Source: Sporosarcina ureae
GTDB lineage: Bacteria; Bacillota; Bacilli; Bacillales_A; Planococcaceae
Direction of reading: 5' to 3'
DNA: 64,000 nt
Assembly: GCF_002101375.1 (NCBI RefSeq)
Contig: NZ_CP015207.1
Span: 2,124,001 to 2,188,000 of the forward strand
Numbering within the stretch: position 1 is the first letter of the stretch; each line of letters opens with the position of its first letter. The translations under genes and the position numbers were made by a program. Shown piece by piece: positions 8,090 to 17,381 of this stretch. A model generated the notes under the pieces. The model was not told the DNA's origin and made no database searches. It saw only the letters and a program-made list of their open reading frames with translations.

Positions 8090-9382
8090 ATGTGGAGTAC
8101 GAAAAAACGCAAAACCCCATCACTAGTCCGACCTATTTCCGCTGTTCCTATCAACTTGCAAGTACCTACTAAAGAGATTCAATTGCAGTTAGATGCTATT
8201 CAATTAAGTGAGCGAGATTTACAACTTTTACGTGCGTTAAAAGGCCCGATGAACGACCGGATGGATGAAATTGTAGAAGCATTCTATTCTAGTGTGATAG
8301 CCGTTCCTACATTGTCTCAAATGATTAAAAAGTACAGTACAACCGATTATTTACGTAAGACGCTAGCTATACATCTCGCGGGATTATTCGACGGTGTGAT
8401 TAATGAATCCTATTTGATCAATCGAAGTAAAGTAGCTGGTGCTCATTTACGCATTGGTTTGGAACCTAAATGGTATATCGCGGCTTTTCAAAACTTGCAT
8501 TCAACGATGCTCGATATATTATTTGATTTAGAATTAGATCGTGCAGAAGAGCATGAAATGATTGTGGCGTTAAGTAAGATTTTGAATTTCGAGAAGCAGT
8601 TGGTTCTTGAGGCATTCGAAGAGAGTACGAATGACGCAATTCATGCAAATCAGCAACAAGTGAAAAATAGCGTCAAGCAACAAATTGGTAGTATTGCGCT
8701 GGAGATTGAAGGGAAGTCCGAGTCAACATATGCAGTCGTCAACGATTTGATTGAGCAATCTACCGTACTCGAAGGGGAAATTCAAGAAAGTATTGTCCGT
8801 TCCGAAACTTCAGTAGATCAAGCGCAGTCTGGAATCGAACAGATGGCACAGATGGTGGTCACTTCGGAGACGATCGTTAAGGAAACACAAGGCATGGCGG
8901 CATTAATTGAAGAACTGAATCGTTCATCCATTCAAATTGAAGAAGTCGTTCAGTTAGTGAAAAATATAGCTGATCAGACCAATCTCTTAGCACTGAATTC
9001 TGCAATTGAAGCGGCACGTGCGGGTGTCCATGGAAAAGGTTTCGCGGTTGTGGCGGATGAAGTCCGAAATCTAGCTGATCAGACGAAACGTTCGACAGAT
9101 AATATTGCACAACACGTCGCGCAGTCGAAGGCGAAGACACGAGCCGTTCATGATGCGATAGATACCGTCACGAAGTTTGCGGATATGGGCATGAAAGAAA
9201 CGGAAACAACTAGAGAAACATTTCGGAACATAACAGAGACGGTTCATTTGACGATTGACGATATCCAGCATTTTTCAGATCATATGAAAAATTTGCAAGG
9301 CGTCATTACATCAATTGGCGATGTATCGAAAGAAGTCGTTTCAACTTCTTATGAGTTGGAAGAAGCGATAAATGTCCTATAA
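8090..9382 (+). CDS. hemAT: Haem-based aerotactic transducer (globin-coupled chemoreceptor)
   Basis: 430 residues from ATG at 8090, nine bases after AAAAGGAG; a longer upstream frame lacks a ribosome site. No membrane segments are present, as in HemAT. The N-terminal globin domain (about 35-185) contains the segment [20 protein letters not shown] with the proximal haem-ligand histidine. The C-terminal half is a methyl-accepting signalling domain with the conserved tip motif [20 protein letters not shown]. It senses oxygen and signals to CheA in the cytoplasm. The ABC exporter genes begin 16 bp downstream, so the three genes are probably co-transcribed. Confidence 0.9.
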   Translation: MWSTKKRKTPSLVRPISAVPINLQVPTKEIQLQLDAIQLSERDLQLLRALKGPMNDRMDEIVEAFYSSVIAVPTLSQMIKKYSTTDYLRKTLAIHLAGLFDGVINESYLINRSKVAGAHLRIGLEPKWYIAAFQNLHSTMLDILFDLELDRAEEHEMIVALSKILNFEKQLVLEAFEESTNDAIHANQQQVKNSVKQQIGSIALEIEGKSESTYAVVNDLIEQSTVLEGEIQESIVRSETSVDQAQSGIEQMAQMVVTSETIVKETQGMAALIEELNRSSIQIEEVVQLVKNIADQTNLLALNSAIEAARAGVHGKGFAVVADEVRNLADQTKRSTDNIAQHVAQSKAKTRAVHDAIDTVTKFADMGMKETETTRETFRNITETVHLTIDDIQHFSDHMKNLQGVITSIGDVSKEVVSTSYELEEAINVL

Positions 9383-9398
9383 AAGGAAGTGAGTCTGC

Positions 9399-10469
9399 AT
9401 GTTTTTAGCCTGGAGCGAAATAAAAAAGAATAAATTACGGTTTTTACTCATTACATCGATTTTGCTATTGGTGTCTTTCCTCGTGTTCTTCCTATCCGGA
9501 CTGGCAAATGGATTAGCCAGCATGAACAGAGAAGCGATCGATACATGGAAAGTCGATGCCGTTTTACTGACAGAGGAATCTGATAAGAGTTTGTATGAAT
9601 CGGCACTTAACAAGGAAGTAGCCGAAGAGTTGAATGCGAAAGAAACGGCTGTTGTCAGTCAAATGGGTGCCATCGCAAACAATGGTGCCACCAAGCAAAA
9701 TGTGATGCTCTTCGGTATTGATAGAGAAGAGTTCATCAAGCCGGAAGTCAGTGAAGGAGACCCGACATTTTATGTTCAAAACGGTGTCGTGGCATCTGAT
9801 GTGTTAAAAGATGAAGGCTTTAGAATCGGGGACACACTCGAGTTGTCTTCATCTGATACGGAACTGACAATTGTCGGCTTTACAGAAAAGGCTCGTTTCA
9901 ATGCATCGCCTATTCTCTATATGAAGTTAAATGATATGCAGAAAATTAAATATGGAGACGCCTATACAATGAATAAAGACATGGTCAATGCGATTGTCAT
10001 CAAAGACAAAGACTGGGATACACTTTCCTTGCCTGACAATACGGAAATCATTGAAACGGAAACGTTTATTGAGAATCTGCCAGGTTATACAGAGCAAAAT
10101 TTGACGTTAACGTATATGATTTACTTCCTATTCGTCATTTCAGCTGCTATCGTTGCGATTTTCCTGTACGTATTGACAGTACAAAAAATCAGTATGTTCG
10201 GTCTGATGAAGGCGCAAGGAATTTCCAGTGCTTATTTGGCAAGATCAGTAATCGCGCAGACGTTCATTCTTGCGTTGATCGGGGTAGTCCTCGCGTTCGG
10301 TCTGACGTTGCTTGCGGGAAGCTTCCTGCCAAATGCAGTACCTATCATGTTTGATATACCTACCATGATAATTTATGGTTTGGTCTTAATAGTAGTGGCA
10401 ATTCTCGGAGCAGTCATTTCGGTTTGGACGATTATCCGAATTGATCCGCTAGAAGCGATAGGAGGGTAA
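9399..10469 (+). CDS. FtsX/MacB-type ABC transporter permease, HrtB-like
   Basis: 356 residues with the standard topology of this family: one N-terminal membrane helix (about 12-32), a large extracytoplasmic domain (about 35-235), and three C-terminal helices (about 238-350). The start, MFLAWSEIKKNKLRFLLIT, resembles HrtB haem-efflux permeases, but related permeases export peptides or antibiotics, so the substrate is open. AAGGAAGTGAG precedes the ATG. Its ATPase partner follows three bases after the stop. Confidence 0.78.
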   Translation: MFLAWSEIKKNKLRFLLITSILLLVSFLVFFLSGLANGLASMNREAIDTWKVDAVLLTEESDKSLYESALNKEVAEELNAKETAVVSQMGAIANNGATKQNVMLFGIDREEFIKPEVSEGDPTFYVQNGVVASDVLKDEGFRIGDTLELSSSDTELTIVGFTEKARFNASPILYMKLNDMQKIKYGDAYTMNKDMVNAIVIKDKDWDTLSLPDNTEIIETETFIENLPGYTEQNLTLTYMIYFLFVISAAIVAIFLYVLTVQKISMFGLMKAQGISSAYLARSVIAQTFILALIGVVLAFGLTLLAGSFLPNAVPIMFDIPTMIIYGLVLIVVAILGAVISVWTIIRIDPLEAIGG

Positions 10470-10472
10470 ACG

Positions 10473-11165
10473 ATGGTACTGGAATTACGAAATACAAAAA
10501 AGACGTTCGGTGAAGGCAATACGTTAGTCGAAGCGATGAAAGAGACAAATTTCGTAGTTGAGCGTGGTGAATTGGTGGCAGTCATCGGTCCATCAGGGTC
10601 AGGAAAAAGTACGTTCCTGACAGTGGCTGGCGGTCTACAATCTCCAAGCGAAGGCCAAGTCATCATTAACGGGAAAGAATTATCGCAACTGAATGAAAAG
10701 CAACGTTCAAAAATCCGTTTACAGGAAATCGGATTTATATTGCAGGCTTCCAACCTCGTGCCGTTTCTAACTGTCGACGAGCAACTTGAATTGCTGAATA
10801 AAGTAAAGAGAGGCAATATGTCGAAAGACGAGCAACGTAAGTTATACGAGGATTTGGGTATTACCAAGTTGCACAAAAATTATCCTTCTGATTTATCGGG
10901 TGGTGAACGGCAGCGTGTGGCGATTGCTAAAGCGTTGTTCAGTAAGCCAGCAATTCTTTTGGCAGATGAGCCTACCGCTTCACTTGATTCGGATCGGGCG
11001 TTCGAGGTAATGGAGTTATTGCGTAATGAAACGAAGACCAATCAGACGGCGACCATTGTCGTGACACATGACGTGCGGTTGATTAAGTACGTGGATAAGG
11101 TGTACAAGATGACGGATGGTGTGTTAAGGCTGGAGAGTGTGGCTGAGGCGGATTTAAATGAGTGA
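10473..11165 (+). CDS. ABC transporter ATP-binding protein, LolD/HrtA-type
   Basis: 230 residues with all nucleotide-binding motifs: Walker A GPSGSGKST (about 38-46), signature LSGGERQRVAIAKAL, Walker B ILLADEPTASLD and the switch histidine in VVTHD. The length and the DEPTASLD form fit the LolD/MacB/HrtA branch that works with FtsX-like permeases. It lies three bases after the permease gene and ends before a strong terminator. Its position after hemAT makes haem a possible but unproven substrate. Confidence 0.85.
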   Translation: MVLELRNTKKTFGEGNTLVEAMKETNFVVERGELVAVIGPSGSGKSTFLTVAGGLQSPSEGQVIINGKELSQLNEKQRSKIRLQEIGFILQASNLVPFLTVDEQLELLNKVKRGNMSKDEQRKLYEDLGITKLHKNYPSDLSGGERQRVAIAKALFSKPAILLADEPTASLDSDRAFEVMELLRNETKTNQTATIVVTHDVRLIKYVDKVYKMTDGVLRLESVAEADLNE

Positions 11166-11193
11166 GTGGAATGCTCGGTAAATAATAAAAATA

Positions 11194-11236
11194 AACGCTT
11201 CGGACGGCTATTTATGGCTTTCCGAAGCGTTCTTTA
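11194..11236 (+). terminator. Intrinsic terminator after the ABC exporter operon
   Basis: AACGCTTCGGA (11194-11204) pairs with TCCGAAGCGTT (11221-11231), followed by CTTTATT. Confidence 0.8.
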
Positions 11237-11257
11237 TTGGGTATGCTCATGAAATTG

Positions 11258-11600
11258 GGGTGAGTGATCTATACACGGGGGGAAGCGCTCTATGCCATGT
11301 GTTAAGCGCTCTATCACACGTGTTATCCGCTCATAGTCCGTGGGTGGGTGCTCTATGCCACTTGTTAAGCGCTCTATCACACGTGTTATCCGCTCATAGT
11401 CCGTGGGTGAGTGCTCTATGCCACTTGTTAAGCGCTCTATCAGACGTGTTATCCGCTCATAGCCCGTGGGTGAGTGCTCTATCCCACGTGTTAACCGCTC
11501 TATCACACGTGTTATCCGCTCATAGTCCATGGGTAACCGCTCTATCCCACGAGGTAGCCGCTCTATCAAACGTGCAAACCGCTCATAGCCCATTCACGAA
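11258..11600 (+). repeat. 21-bp phased CGCTC box array 1
   Basis: About 16 boxes of the form (G/C)CGCTC(T/A)AT occur every 21 bp on the plus strand, alternating CGCTCTAT and CGCTCATAG forms. The 63-bp combination of three units recurs almost exactly. It starts just after the terminator of the plus-strand ABC operon and runs to the stop of thiF, which is transcribed toward it. Reading frames through it on both strands are artefacts of the period. Confidence 0.9.
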
Positions 11601-11618
11601 CGCTCTAAACCCCAAGCA

Positions 11619-12635
11619 TTACCCCAATAAACCGGAGATAATCTTCCGGGCTACCATGATATCCTTCGTTCCATGCACCAACATCCGGCCATCACGGAAT
11701 AATACGAGTCGATGATCGTTGTATTCACAGGAAACCAAATATGGATTTTGCTTTAAATTAGAAACAATACCGCGAATCGATTCGGCGAATGGTAATAGTT
11801 CCACTTGTCGGTGCTTCGGCCAGGTTAGTTGTACAGTGTCGCGTCCACACAGCACGGCAGTCCGAATGACTTCATTGGCAGACAGATAAGGGTAGACAGG
11901 AGTGGCTGAGCAACTTGGACAACTGGGTTTCTTCATACTTTGCACGTCCATTGCAGCACGTTCGCCTGTCCAAAGATCGACGGATTCTAGACGCGGTTCC
12001 ATCGACGCGCCCGTTATACACTTCAGCAATTCGGCGGTTTGACGGGCGGCTGTCGTGACGACGATTGGCGAGATGACGCCGACTGTATCGCATGTCAATG
12101 ACTGTGGCGGTAACGCTTCGAGCAGACAATGTAAGCAGGGTGAGCCTTCTTTTACACCAATAGGAAACGTCAGCCCGTAGCTCCCGACGCAAGCACCCAT
12201 GAAGAAAGGGATGCCTAGTTGTAATGCGGCGTCATTTGCCAGTAATCGAGTTTCGATATTATCTGTGCCGTCGAGAATGAATTGATGGCCTTCGAATAAT
12301 TCGAGGATGTTTTCTGGCGTCACATCCGCCACAATCCCACGCACTTTCACATCGCTGTTGATAGCGCGCAATCGACTTTCCGCAGCAATTGCTTTTGGCA
12401 ATTGATCGATGACATCTTGTTCCGTGTATAATTGCTGTCTATGGAGATTGGTCCATTCCAAAATATCGCGATCGACAATCGTCAGTTCACCGACACCTGC
12501 CCGGACTAGCATCTCCGCTCCAGAAGAACCGAGTGCACCCGCTCCTAAGACGAAAACTTTTGCTTCACGAATACGCTGTTGCCCAACCAGTCCGATCGGT
12601 GCAAATAGTTCTTGCCGGGAATATTTGCCAATCAA
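11619..12635 (-). CDS. thiF: ThiS adenylyltransferase (E1-like, thiazole synthesis)
   Basis: 338 residues. The ATP-binding loop [19 protein letters not shown] (about 31-49) is followed by IVDRD, the TNLHRQ motif and the DGTDN motif, the signatures of ThiF/MoeB enzymes. Zinc-binding cysteine pairs (CLHC near 176 and CPSC near 245) are present, as is the CDTVGV segment. The C-terminal stretch of about 80 residues is longer than in minimal ThiF. The enzyme adenylates the ThiS C-terminus so it can accept sulphur. It overlaps thiG by four bases and is the last gene of the thiamine operon. Confidence 0.88.
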   Translation of the reverse strand: MIGKYSRQELFAPIGLVGQQRIREAKVFVLGAGALGSSGAEMLVRAGVGELTIVDRDILEWTNLHRQQLYTEQDVIDQLPKAIAAESRLRAINSDVKVRGIVADVTPENILELFEGHQFILDGTDNIETRLLANDAALQLGIPFFMGACVGSYGLTFPIGVKEGSPCLHCLLEALPPQSLTCDTVGVISPIVVTTAARQTAELLKCITGASMEPRLESVDLWTGERAAMDVQSMKKPSCPSCSATPVYPYLSANEVIRTAVLCGRDTVQLTWPKHRQVELLPFAESIRGIVSNLKQNPYLVSCEYNDHRLVLFRDGRMLVHGTKDIMVARKIISGLLG

Positions 12636-13405
12636 TTTGTCACAAGTCCTTCAGTGGGACTGCTAGCCACACCATAGTCACGTACTGGCATACGTCCTGC
12701 CTTATAACCGAGACGTCCCGCTTCAATCGCCATCTTCATTGCGGCTGCCATCATGACAGGATTTGCCGCTTCTGACACTGCTGTATTTAACAAGACACCG
12801 TCTGCTCCGAGCTCCATCGCGAATGCTGCGTCTTTTGGTGAGCCAACGCCTGCATCGATGATAACGGGGACATTGGACTGCTCAATGATGAATGACAGAT
12901 TCAGCGGATTCAGAATGCCTCTGCCTGAACCGATTGGCGCAGCGCCCGGCATGATGGCATGAACGCCTAATTCGCATAGTCTTTTTGCGAGTACTACATC
13001 GTCTGACGTATAAGGCAATACAATAAAGCCTTCCTCTAATAGCATTTCAGAAGCACGTAATGTTTCTACAGGGTCTGGCAGCAATGAACGGCTGCACCCA
13101 ATGATTTCAACCTTTACCATGTCACAAAGTCCGGATGCTTTTGCGAGACGCGCGATATGTACGGCTTCTTCTGCTGTGCTTGCACCTGCAGTATTTGGAA
13201 GCAATGTATAGCGAGTTAAATCCAATTGCTCTAGAAAATTAGGCTGCGATGCTTCAAAAATATCCATGCGCCGTACCGCGAATGTGAGGATGTCTGCTTC
13301 TGATTCTGCGACTGCCTGCTTTTGTATATCAAATGAAGGGTATTTCCCTGTACCTAATAATAAACGTGAAGAGAATTCTTTATCTGCAATTTTTAACATC
13401 TTCAT
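12632..13405 (-). CDS. thiG: Thiazole synthase
   Basis: 257 residues of a TIM-barrel Thi[12 protein letters not shown] near the start, the Schiff-base lysine in VKVEIIG (about residue 97), [15 protein letters not shown] and the phosphate-binding [15 protein letters not shown] segment. It condenses deoxyxylulose phosphate, dehydroglycine and ThiS-borne sulphur into the thiazole. The GGAGGCGG ribosome site is encoded by the terminal glycine codons of thiS. ATG at 13405 overlaps the thiS stop; the ATG at 13399 has better spacing and is an alternative start. Confidence 0.93.
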   Translation of the reverse strand: MKMLKIADKEFSSRLLLGTGKYPSFDIQKQAVAESEADILTFAVRRMDIFEASQPNFLEQLDLTRYTLLPNTAGASTAEEAVHIARLAKASGLCDMVKVEIIGCSRSLLPDPVETLRASEMLLEEGFIVLPYTSDDVVLAKRLCELGVHAIMPGAAPIGSGRGILNPLNLSFIIEQSNVPVIIDAGVGSPKDAAFAMELGADGVLLNTAVSEAANPVMMAAAMKMAIEAGRLGYKAGRMPVRDYGVASSPTEGLVTN

Positions 13406-13608
13406 CCGCCTCCTACAAAATGAATGATTTCAATTTGGTCTCGATCCATAATCGGTGCATCGTAGTACTCTTTTTGCAAAATTTCTTTGTTTTTCTCCAC
13501 AATCAAAATACGATCACCAAGTCCTAAATGCTCAAGTAACTGCTGAATCGTCCTTACTTCCGGAACGACTGAATACGACTTTCCGTTCAGGTCAATCATT
13601 TTCTCCAT
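13402..13608 (-). CDS. thiS: Sulphur carrier protein ThiS
   Basis: 68 residues with a ubiquitin-like sequence ending in VGGG; the C-terminal Gly-Gly is the site of adenylation and thiocarboxylate formation. GGAGAGG lies at a good distance from the ATG at 13608. The gene overlaps the end of tenI by 17 bases and the start of thiG by 4, which indicates translational coupling. Confidence 0.88.
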   Translation of the reverse strand: MEKMIDLNGKSYSVVPEVRTIQQLLEHLGLGDRILIVEKNKEILQKEYYDAPIMDRDQIEIIHFVGGG

Positions 13609-14191
13609 TAAACGCCTCTCCTTTTCTATAACTCTGTAAAACGTTTAGTGACCGCATAGGGGATAATACAGCCGCGCCTGCTACGTTGTTTCGCTGCAAA
13701 TCAGGCAAATGATGTGGCTGAATTCCGCCGATTGCATATACGGGAATCGAACTACACTTCGCAATAGAAAACAATTCGTCGGTACCGCGTGCTGGTAGGC
13801 CAGGTTTTGATTTTGTTTCGAAAACATGCCCGTATAAGAGCCAATCTGCTCCTTCTGTCGTAGCTTTTTTTGCCTCTTCTATTGAATGAATCGAGCAGCC
13901 GAATGTTAGCTCGGGAAACTTCCGACGTGCATCCCGTACACTCATGCCATAGCCCGGCAACTGCACGTTCGAAAGGTTTAGCTTGCTGGCTACGTAAGGT
14001 CTGGCATGTATAATGAGCTTTTCAAGTGGGAATCCACTATTCGCAAGACGTGAAATCACATCTATCAGTTGTTCATCTGTCTTGGACTTTTCACGCAAGA
14101 TCATAGCATCCAGAAACGGTATTGTCTGTTGCAAGTGAAGTGTTAGTTCATCAAGCGAAAGACGGTCATCGGTCACGCCAAGTAATTTCAT
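13592..14191 (-). CDS. tenI: Thiazole tautomerase TenI (ThiE-like fold)
   Basis: 199 residues with the thiamine-phosphate-synthase fold: an N-terminal GVTDDRL strand, REKSKT, GCSIHS, ADWLLYGHVF.TKSKPG and the phosphate-binding VYAIGGI motif. The length and position before thiS-thiG-thiF match Bacillus tenI, whose product aromatises the thiazole, rather than ThiE. It is the first gene after the TPP riboswitch. A thiO (glycine oxidase) gene, present between tenI and thiS in Bacillus, is absent here. Confidence 0.82.
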   Translation of the reverse strand: MKLLGVTDDRLSLDELTLHLQQTIPFLDAMILREKSKTDEQLIDVISRLANSGFPLEKLIIHARPYVASKLNLSNVQLPGYGMSVRDARRKFPELTFGCSIHSIEEAKKATTEGADWLLYGHVFETKSKPGLPARGTDELFSIAKCSSIPVYAIGGIQPHHLPDLQRNNVAGAAVLSPMRSLNVLQSYRKGEAFNGEND

Positions 14192-14208
14192 TCATGCCCC
14201 TCCAATAG

Positions 14209-14239
14209 AAAAAACCACTTCCCGAATCGGAAAGTGGTG
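14209..14239 (-). terminator. Riboswitch-controlled terminator
   Basis: On the minus strand ACCACTTTCC pairs with GGGAAGTGGT across a short loop, followed by TTTTTTC. Its left arm can alternatively pair with the GGGAAGTGG at the 3' edge of the TPP aptamer, which provides the antiterminator choice. Confidence 0.85.
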
Positions 14240-14267
14240 GATGTGTCGACAGAAATACATACGGAAC

Positions 14268-14372
14268 GACTCGCCACTTCCCTCCGCAGGTGCTAACCTG
14301 TTCAGGTAATAAGGGTTTCAGAGCCACACTCTTTTCTCAGTCCTTGTAAAGGATTCCCCTAATGGTCAAAAT
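14268..14372 (-). ncRNA. TPP riboswitch (THI element)
   Basis: The minus strand shows the conserved THI-box blocks in order: TTAGGGG, CTGAGA (14340-14335), ACCCTT, ACCTGAACAGGTTAGCACC, then GGAGGGAAGTGG. A terminator follows immediately and then tenI. High thiamine pyrophosphate should favour termination, so the tenI-thiSGF operon is repressed when the vitamin is plentiful. Confidence 0.95.
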
Positions 14373-14630
14373 ATTTCATTTTCAGAACTAGCGTATCATG
14401 TGTGTGAGAGAATGAAAAGAGTTTCTTCATAAAAATTAGAAGATGATTGCGTCAAACTATTTTATTCATTTGCCTCAATTCACTTGTATTAATTATCCTA
14501 CGTATAAGATTATTTTGTGAAAACGACCTGGACGTCCATCAACTTTTGTCAAACAATACTTTTTCTTCTCGTCAAAGTGCTTTATACTGAATAGGTAGTA
14601 CACATTTATGAATAGAGGAGAATCGTACGG
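14373..14630. other. Intergenic region between the thi operon and the PurC paralogue
   Basis: It must hold the divergent promoters of the thi operon and the purC-like gene. TATACT at 14583-14588 is a good -10 for the plus-strand gene but the -35 is unclear. No gene or repeat is seen. Confidence 0.5.
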
Positions 14631-15311
14631 ATGAAATTAACCTATTCTGGTAAAACGAAAGACGTCTACCGCTTGGAAGATGGCCACGTGCTATTGAAAT
14701 TCAAGGATGATGTAACAGGGGAAGATGGTGTATTTGATCCAGGTGCCAACACAGTAGGCCTGACGATTGAAGGTGCCGGGAAGTCTGGACTTCGCATGAC
14801 GAAATACTTTTTCGAGAAATTGGAGGAGCAAAACGTACCGACACATTACATCGATGCCGATCTGGATGAAGTGACGATGACGGTGAAGCCTGCTACGGTC
14901 TTTGGTAAAGGATTAGAAGTGATTTGTCGATACCGTGCGGTCGGAAGTTTCTTGCGCAGATTCGGTGCATACGCTGAAGAAGGACAAGTACTGGATGCTT
15001 ACGTGGAAGTGACGCTGAAAGACGATGAACGTCAAGATCCACCTGTTTCGGAAGATGCTTTGGCACAACTTCACATTTTAACGCATGAAGAATATGCGAC
15101 ACTTAAAGAATTAACAAAGCAAATTTCTGAAGTAGTGCGAAAAGAGATGGCGGAAAAAGGTTTAGAACTATATGATATCAAATTGGAATTCGGTCGCGAT
15201 CCTGAGCGCAACATCATGTTGATCGATGAAATTTCAGGAGGCAATATGCGCGTTTATCGAGGCGATACATATATTGAACCAATGGAATTAGAAAAGATAT
15301 TATTCTCATAA
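14631..15311 (+). CDS. purC: SAICAR synthetase-like protein, stand-alone PurC paralogue
   Basis: 226 residues. It starts with LTYSGKTKDVYRLEDGHVLLKF, like the ATP-binding beginning of PurC, and carries LYDIKLEFGRD, the second SAICAR-synthetase signature. In the first signature the usual P-x-E is replaced by G-x-E (GLEVICRYRAVGS). The protein is about 10-15 residues shorter than normal PurC and lies outside a purine operon. It may make SAICAR or act on a related carboxylate; the divergence and isolation point to a paralogue. It has its own leader and terminator. Confidence 0.75.
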   Translation: MKLTYSGKTKDVYRLEDGHVLLKFKDDVTGEDGVFDPGANTVGLTIEGAGKSGLRMTKYFFEKLEEQNVPTHYIDADLDEVTMTVKPATVFGKGLEVICRYRAVGSFLRRFGAYAEEGQVLDAYVEVTLKDDERQDPPVSEDALAQLHILTHEEYATLKELTKQISEVVRKEMAEKGLELYDIKLEFGRDPERNIMLIDEISGGNMRVYRGDTYIEPMELEKILFS

Positions 15312-15318
15312 AATTTGA

Positions 15319-15350
15319 CCGGAAACGAAAAATGTTTCCGGTTTTTTATA
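15319..15350 (+). terminator. Terminator after the PurC paralogue
   Basis: ACCGGAAAC (15319-15327) pairs with GTTTCCGGT (15335-15343), followed by TTTTTA. Confidence 0.85.
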
Positions 15351-15506
15351 TTTCTTATACTGGCAACCAGTGTGTGTGGCGATACATAGTTTGCTTTTTC
15401 ACCAGTGTGCAGTAGTGAATTCTAGCTAATGAAAGGGCCTTTTCTATCAGCGAAACTTTAATCTGTCTGCGGCTTTCATTTATTTGTTGGAAGGGGGAAG
15501 CGGTTG

Positions 15507-15618
15507 CGCTCTATGTTTGTCGTTAAGCGCTCAATGTGTCTGTGTAAACGCTCTATGTCGGGCGTAAAGCGCTCAATGTCACGAGGTAACCGCTCTATCC
15601 AGTCCGCGATCCGCTCTT
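15507..15618 (+). repeat. 21-bp phased CGCTC box array 2
   Basis: Six boxes (CGCTCTATG, CGCTCAATG and variants) follow each other at exactly 21 bp on the plus strand, about 150 bp after the purC-like terminator. Spacer sequence between boxes is not conserved. Confidence 0.88.
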
Positions 15619-15732
15619 AAAATGATAGATACATGTTAGAATTTTGAGAAATGGGGTACACTACACACTATGAGTTCATTATCCAATCAGTAATGAACAA
15701 TGAATTACATAACTTATACAAGGAGGAATTTA

Positions 15733-16341
15733 ATGATGTGGAAATTATCAAGTATTGCATTGAGCTCAGCGTTATTGATGGCAGCTTGCGGGGGCGCTAC
15801 GGATGAAGGAAATGAAAAGGAAAAAGAACCGGTGAACGGCACAGGTGATCCAGTTGTAGAAGAGGAGACAGTGGAGCCTGAAGTGATGGCGCCGGTTATA
15901 AATGTGGATGGAGAAGAAATTGGTTCTGTAACGCTAACGCAAGGGCCATCTGGAGTAGCAATGGATATCGATGTATCCGGCCTTGAGCCAGGAGAACACG
16001 GTATGCACTTCCATGAAACCGGCGTCTGTACTGCACCGGACTTTAAAGAGTCTGCTGGCGGTCATTTCAACCCAACAGATAAAAAGCATGGATTAGAGAA
16101 TCCAGAAGGACACCACGCAGGAGATTTGGAGAATCTTGTGGCGGATGAAGAAGGTAACGCAAAAGTTACTGTGACGACAGATGCAGTTACGCTTGAGTCT
16201 GGAAAAGAAAATTCGTTAATGGATGAAGATGGAAGTGCATTGATTATCCATGAAGGCGCAGATGATAACATTACCGATCCAGCAGGCAATTCAGGAACAC
16301 CATTTGCTTGTGCAGAGATTACATCTGAGAATATGAAGTAA
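15733..16341 (+). CDS. sodC: Cu/Zn superoxide dismutase-family lipoprotein
   Basis: 202 residues from ATG at 15733, six bases after AGGAGG. A lipobox-like MAACGG at the end of a hydrophobic segment indicates a membrane-anchored lipoprotein with an acidic linker. The catalytic domain (about 55-200) has copper ligands in HGMHFHETG, bridging and zinc histidines in GGHFNP, KKHG and HHAGD, the last copper histidine in LIIHEGADD, and the two cysteines of the disulphide. All ligands appear present, so an active enzyme that removes extracellular superoxide is expected. Own terminator. Confidence 0.87.
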   Translation: MMWKLSSIALSSALLMAACGGATDEGNEKEKEPVNGTGDPVVEEETVEPEVMAPVINVDGEEIGSVTLTQGPSGVAMDIDVSGLEPGEHGMHFHETGVCTAPDFKESAGGHFNPTDKKHGLENPEGHHAGDLENLVADEEGNAKVTVTTDAVTLESGKENSLMDEDGSALIIHEGADDNITDPAGNSGTPFACAEITSENMK

Positions 16342-16351
16342 GAGGTAAGGC

Positions 16352-16384
16352 AGGATGTCCCGAGGTGTGGGGCATCCTTTTTTC
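16352..16384 (+). terminator. Terminator after the Cu/Zn SOD gene
   Basis: AGGATGTCCC pairs with GGGGCATCCT, followed by TTTTT. Confidence 0.75.
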
Positions 16385-16519
16385 GCGTGGACGAAGTCTT
16401 AATCGAAATATATAAGAACTGGATAATCTGTATTTACAAGGGGTTTCAATCCTAATGATAAAATGGAAGAATGCATATCACCATCCTTCTTTCTAACGGT
16501 CTCTTCATTCCCACAGACG

Positions 16520-16551
16520 AAAAAAAGAACGCCCTCCCGGAAAGGGGCGTC
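16520..16551 (-). terminator. Terminator after the DUF2653 gene
   Basis: On the minus strand GACGCCCC pairs with GGGCGTTC and is followed by TTTTTT. Confidence 0.75.
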
Positions 16552-16558
16552 CTGTTGA

Positions 16559-16849
16559 TTATCGAACGATCGCGATAATCCCTTCTGCATCATCCAGCTT
16601 TAGCTGAATGCCTGCTGCCATCGGATCTTGATCGAGATACTGCTCAATCCAAAGGCGAAGCGCTTCGACGAGACGGGAGGTGTCCAAGTGATGCATTTTG
16701 CCATTAAGCTCTGCATCTGCTGAAAACCCAGTGTCGTCATCGTAAGCAAGTTCGACTTCCACGTCGTCTGGCATTGCACGTGACTCTTTTGCAATTAAGA
16801 CACAAACCGCATTCACTACGTCTTGTTCGTAGATTATCTGTTGTTCCAT
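16559..16849 (-). CDS. DUF2653 (YxcD-like) small acidic protein
   Basis: 96 residues, acidic, no membrane segment. The beginning (YEQDVVNAVCVLIA) and the middle part with VEVELAYDDDTGFSAD match my memory of the DUF2653 family of Bacillales, function unknown. It overlaps the end of the upstream Gly-rich membrane protein gene by 16 bases, so the two are translated as a pair. Confidence 0.7.
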   Translation of the reverse strand: MEQQIIYEQDVVNAVCVLIAKESRAMPDDVEVELAYDDDTGFSADAELNGKMHHLDTSRLVEALRLWIEQYLDQDPMAAGIQLKLDDAEGIIAIVR

Positions 16850-17283
16850 TGATTCATATCCTCATTGCGTTTACGCTCTTTCTCTTTGAAGATCGCGAAA
16901 ATCTTGCGAACCATGTAAATGATGAAGACAATCGCTAACACGTTAATCAGCAAGCCCATAATGGAGCCAAGCATACCCATATTCGCAAACAAGCTACCGA
17001 ATAATAGACCTGCAAGTCCACCGACGAATAGACCTTTCATCAAGCCGCCACCCATTCCGCCTGGCTTCTTCGCTGTGTTACCTGCTGTTGCTTTATCATT
17101 ACTTTGATTGGTGTCTTGTTTCTTTTCTGCTTTATTCGGTTGCACACGATTTGGTGTACTGAAACTCTTCTTACCGGACTTATAGCCACGTGCTTCGGCA
17201 GTAATTTCATCTTGGAAGATGATGTTCCCGATTGGCGACAAAATCAATGTCGCAGCGAGGAAAAATGCAGCAAATTTTTTCAA
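16834..17283 (-). CDS. Secreted/membrane protein with Gly-rich membrane segment (Tim44-like small protein)
   Basis: 149 residues. A signal sequence (1-22) is followed by a basic, polar stretch (about 32-70), then GGMGGGLMKGLFVGGLAGLL and a second helix (about 103-125), and a charged tail ending NQWNNR. The layout resembles the short Tim44-like proteins annotated in Bacillus, without the Tim44 catalytic-like domain. Function is unknown. It is the first gene of a pair with the DUF2653 gene. Confidence 0.6.
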   Translation of the reverse strand: MKKFAAFFLAATLILSPIGNIIFQDEITAEARGYKSGKKSFSTPNRVQPNKAEKKQDTNQSNDKATAGNTAKKPGGMGGGLMKGLFVGGLAGLLFGSLFANMGMLGSIMGLLINVLAIVFIIYMVRKIFAIFKEKERKRNEDMNQWNNR

Positions 17284-17381
17284 TTGAAAATCTCCTTTAG
17301 TGCTGTAATGAAGGTCTTGGATTTACCAAAGCCCTTCTCTTTATTTTACTGGATAACTGATCGTAATGAAAGGAAATTCCC

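Noticed and set aside
11234-11715. Repetitive frames on both strands (RITRVIERLT... and ALSHVLSAHS... types)
   Set aside because: Produced by the 21-bp box period, which is a multiple of three; no ribosome site and coding on both strands at once is implausible.
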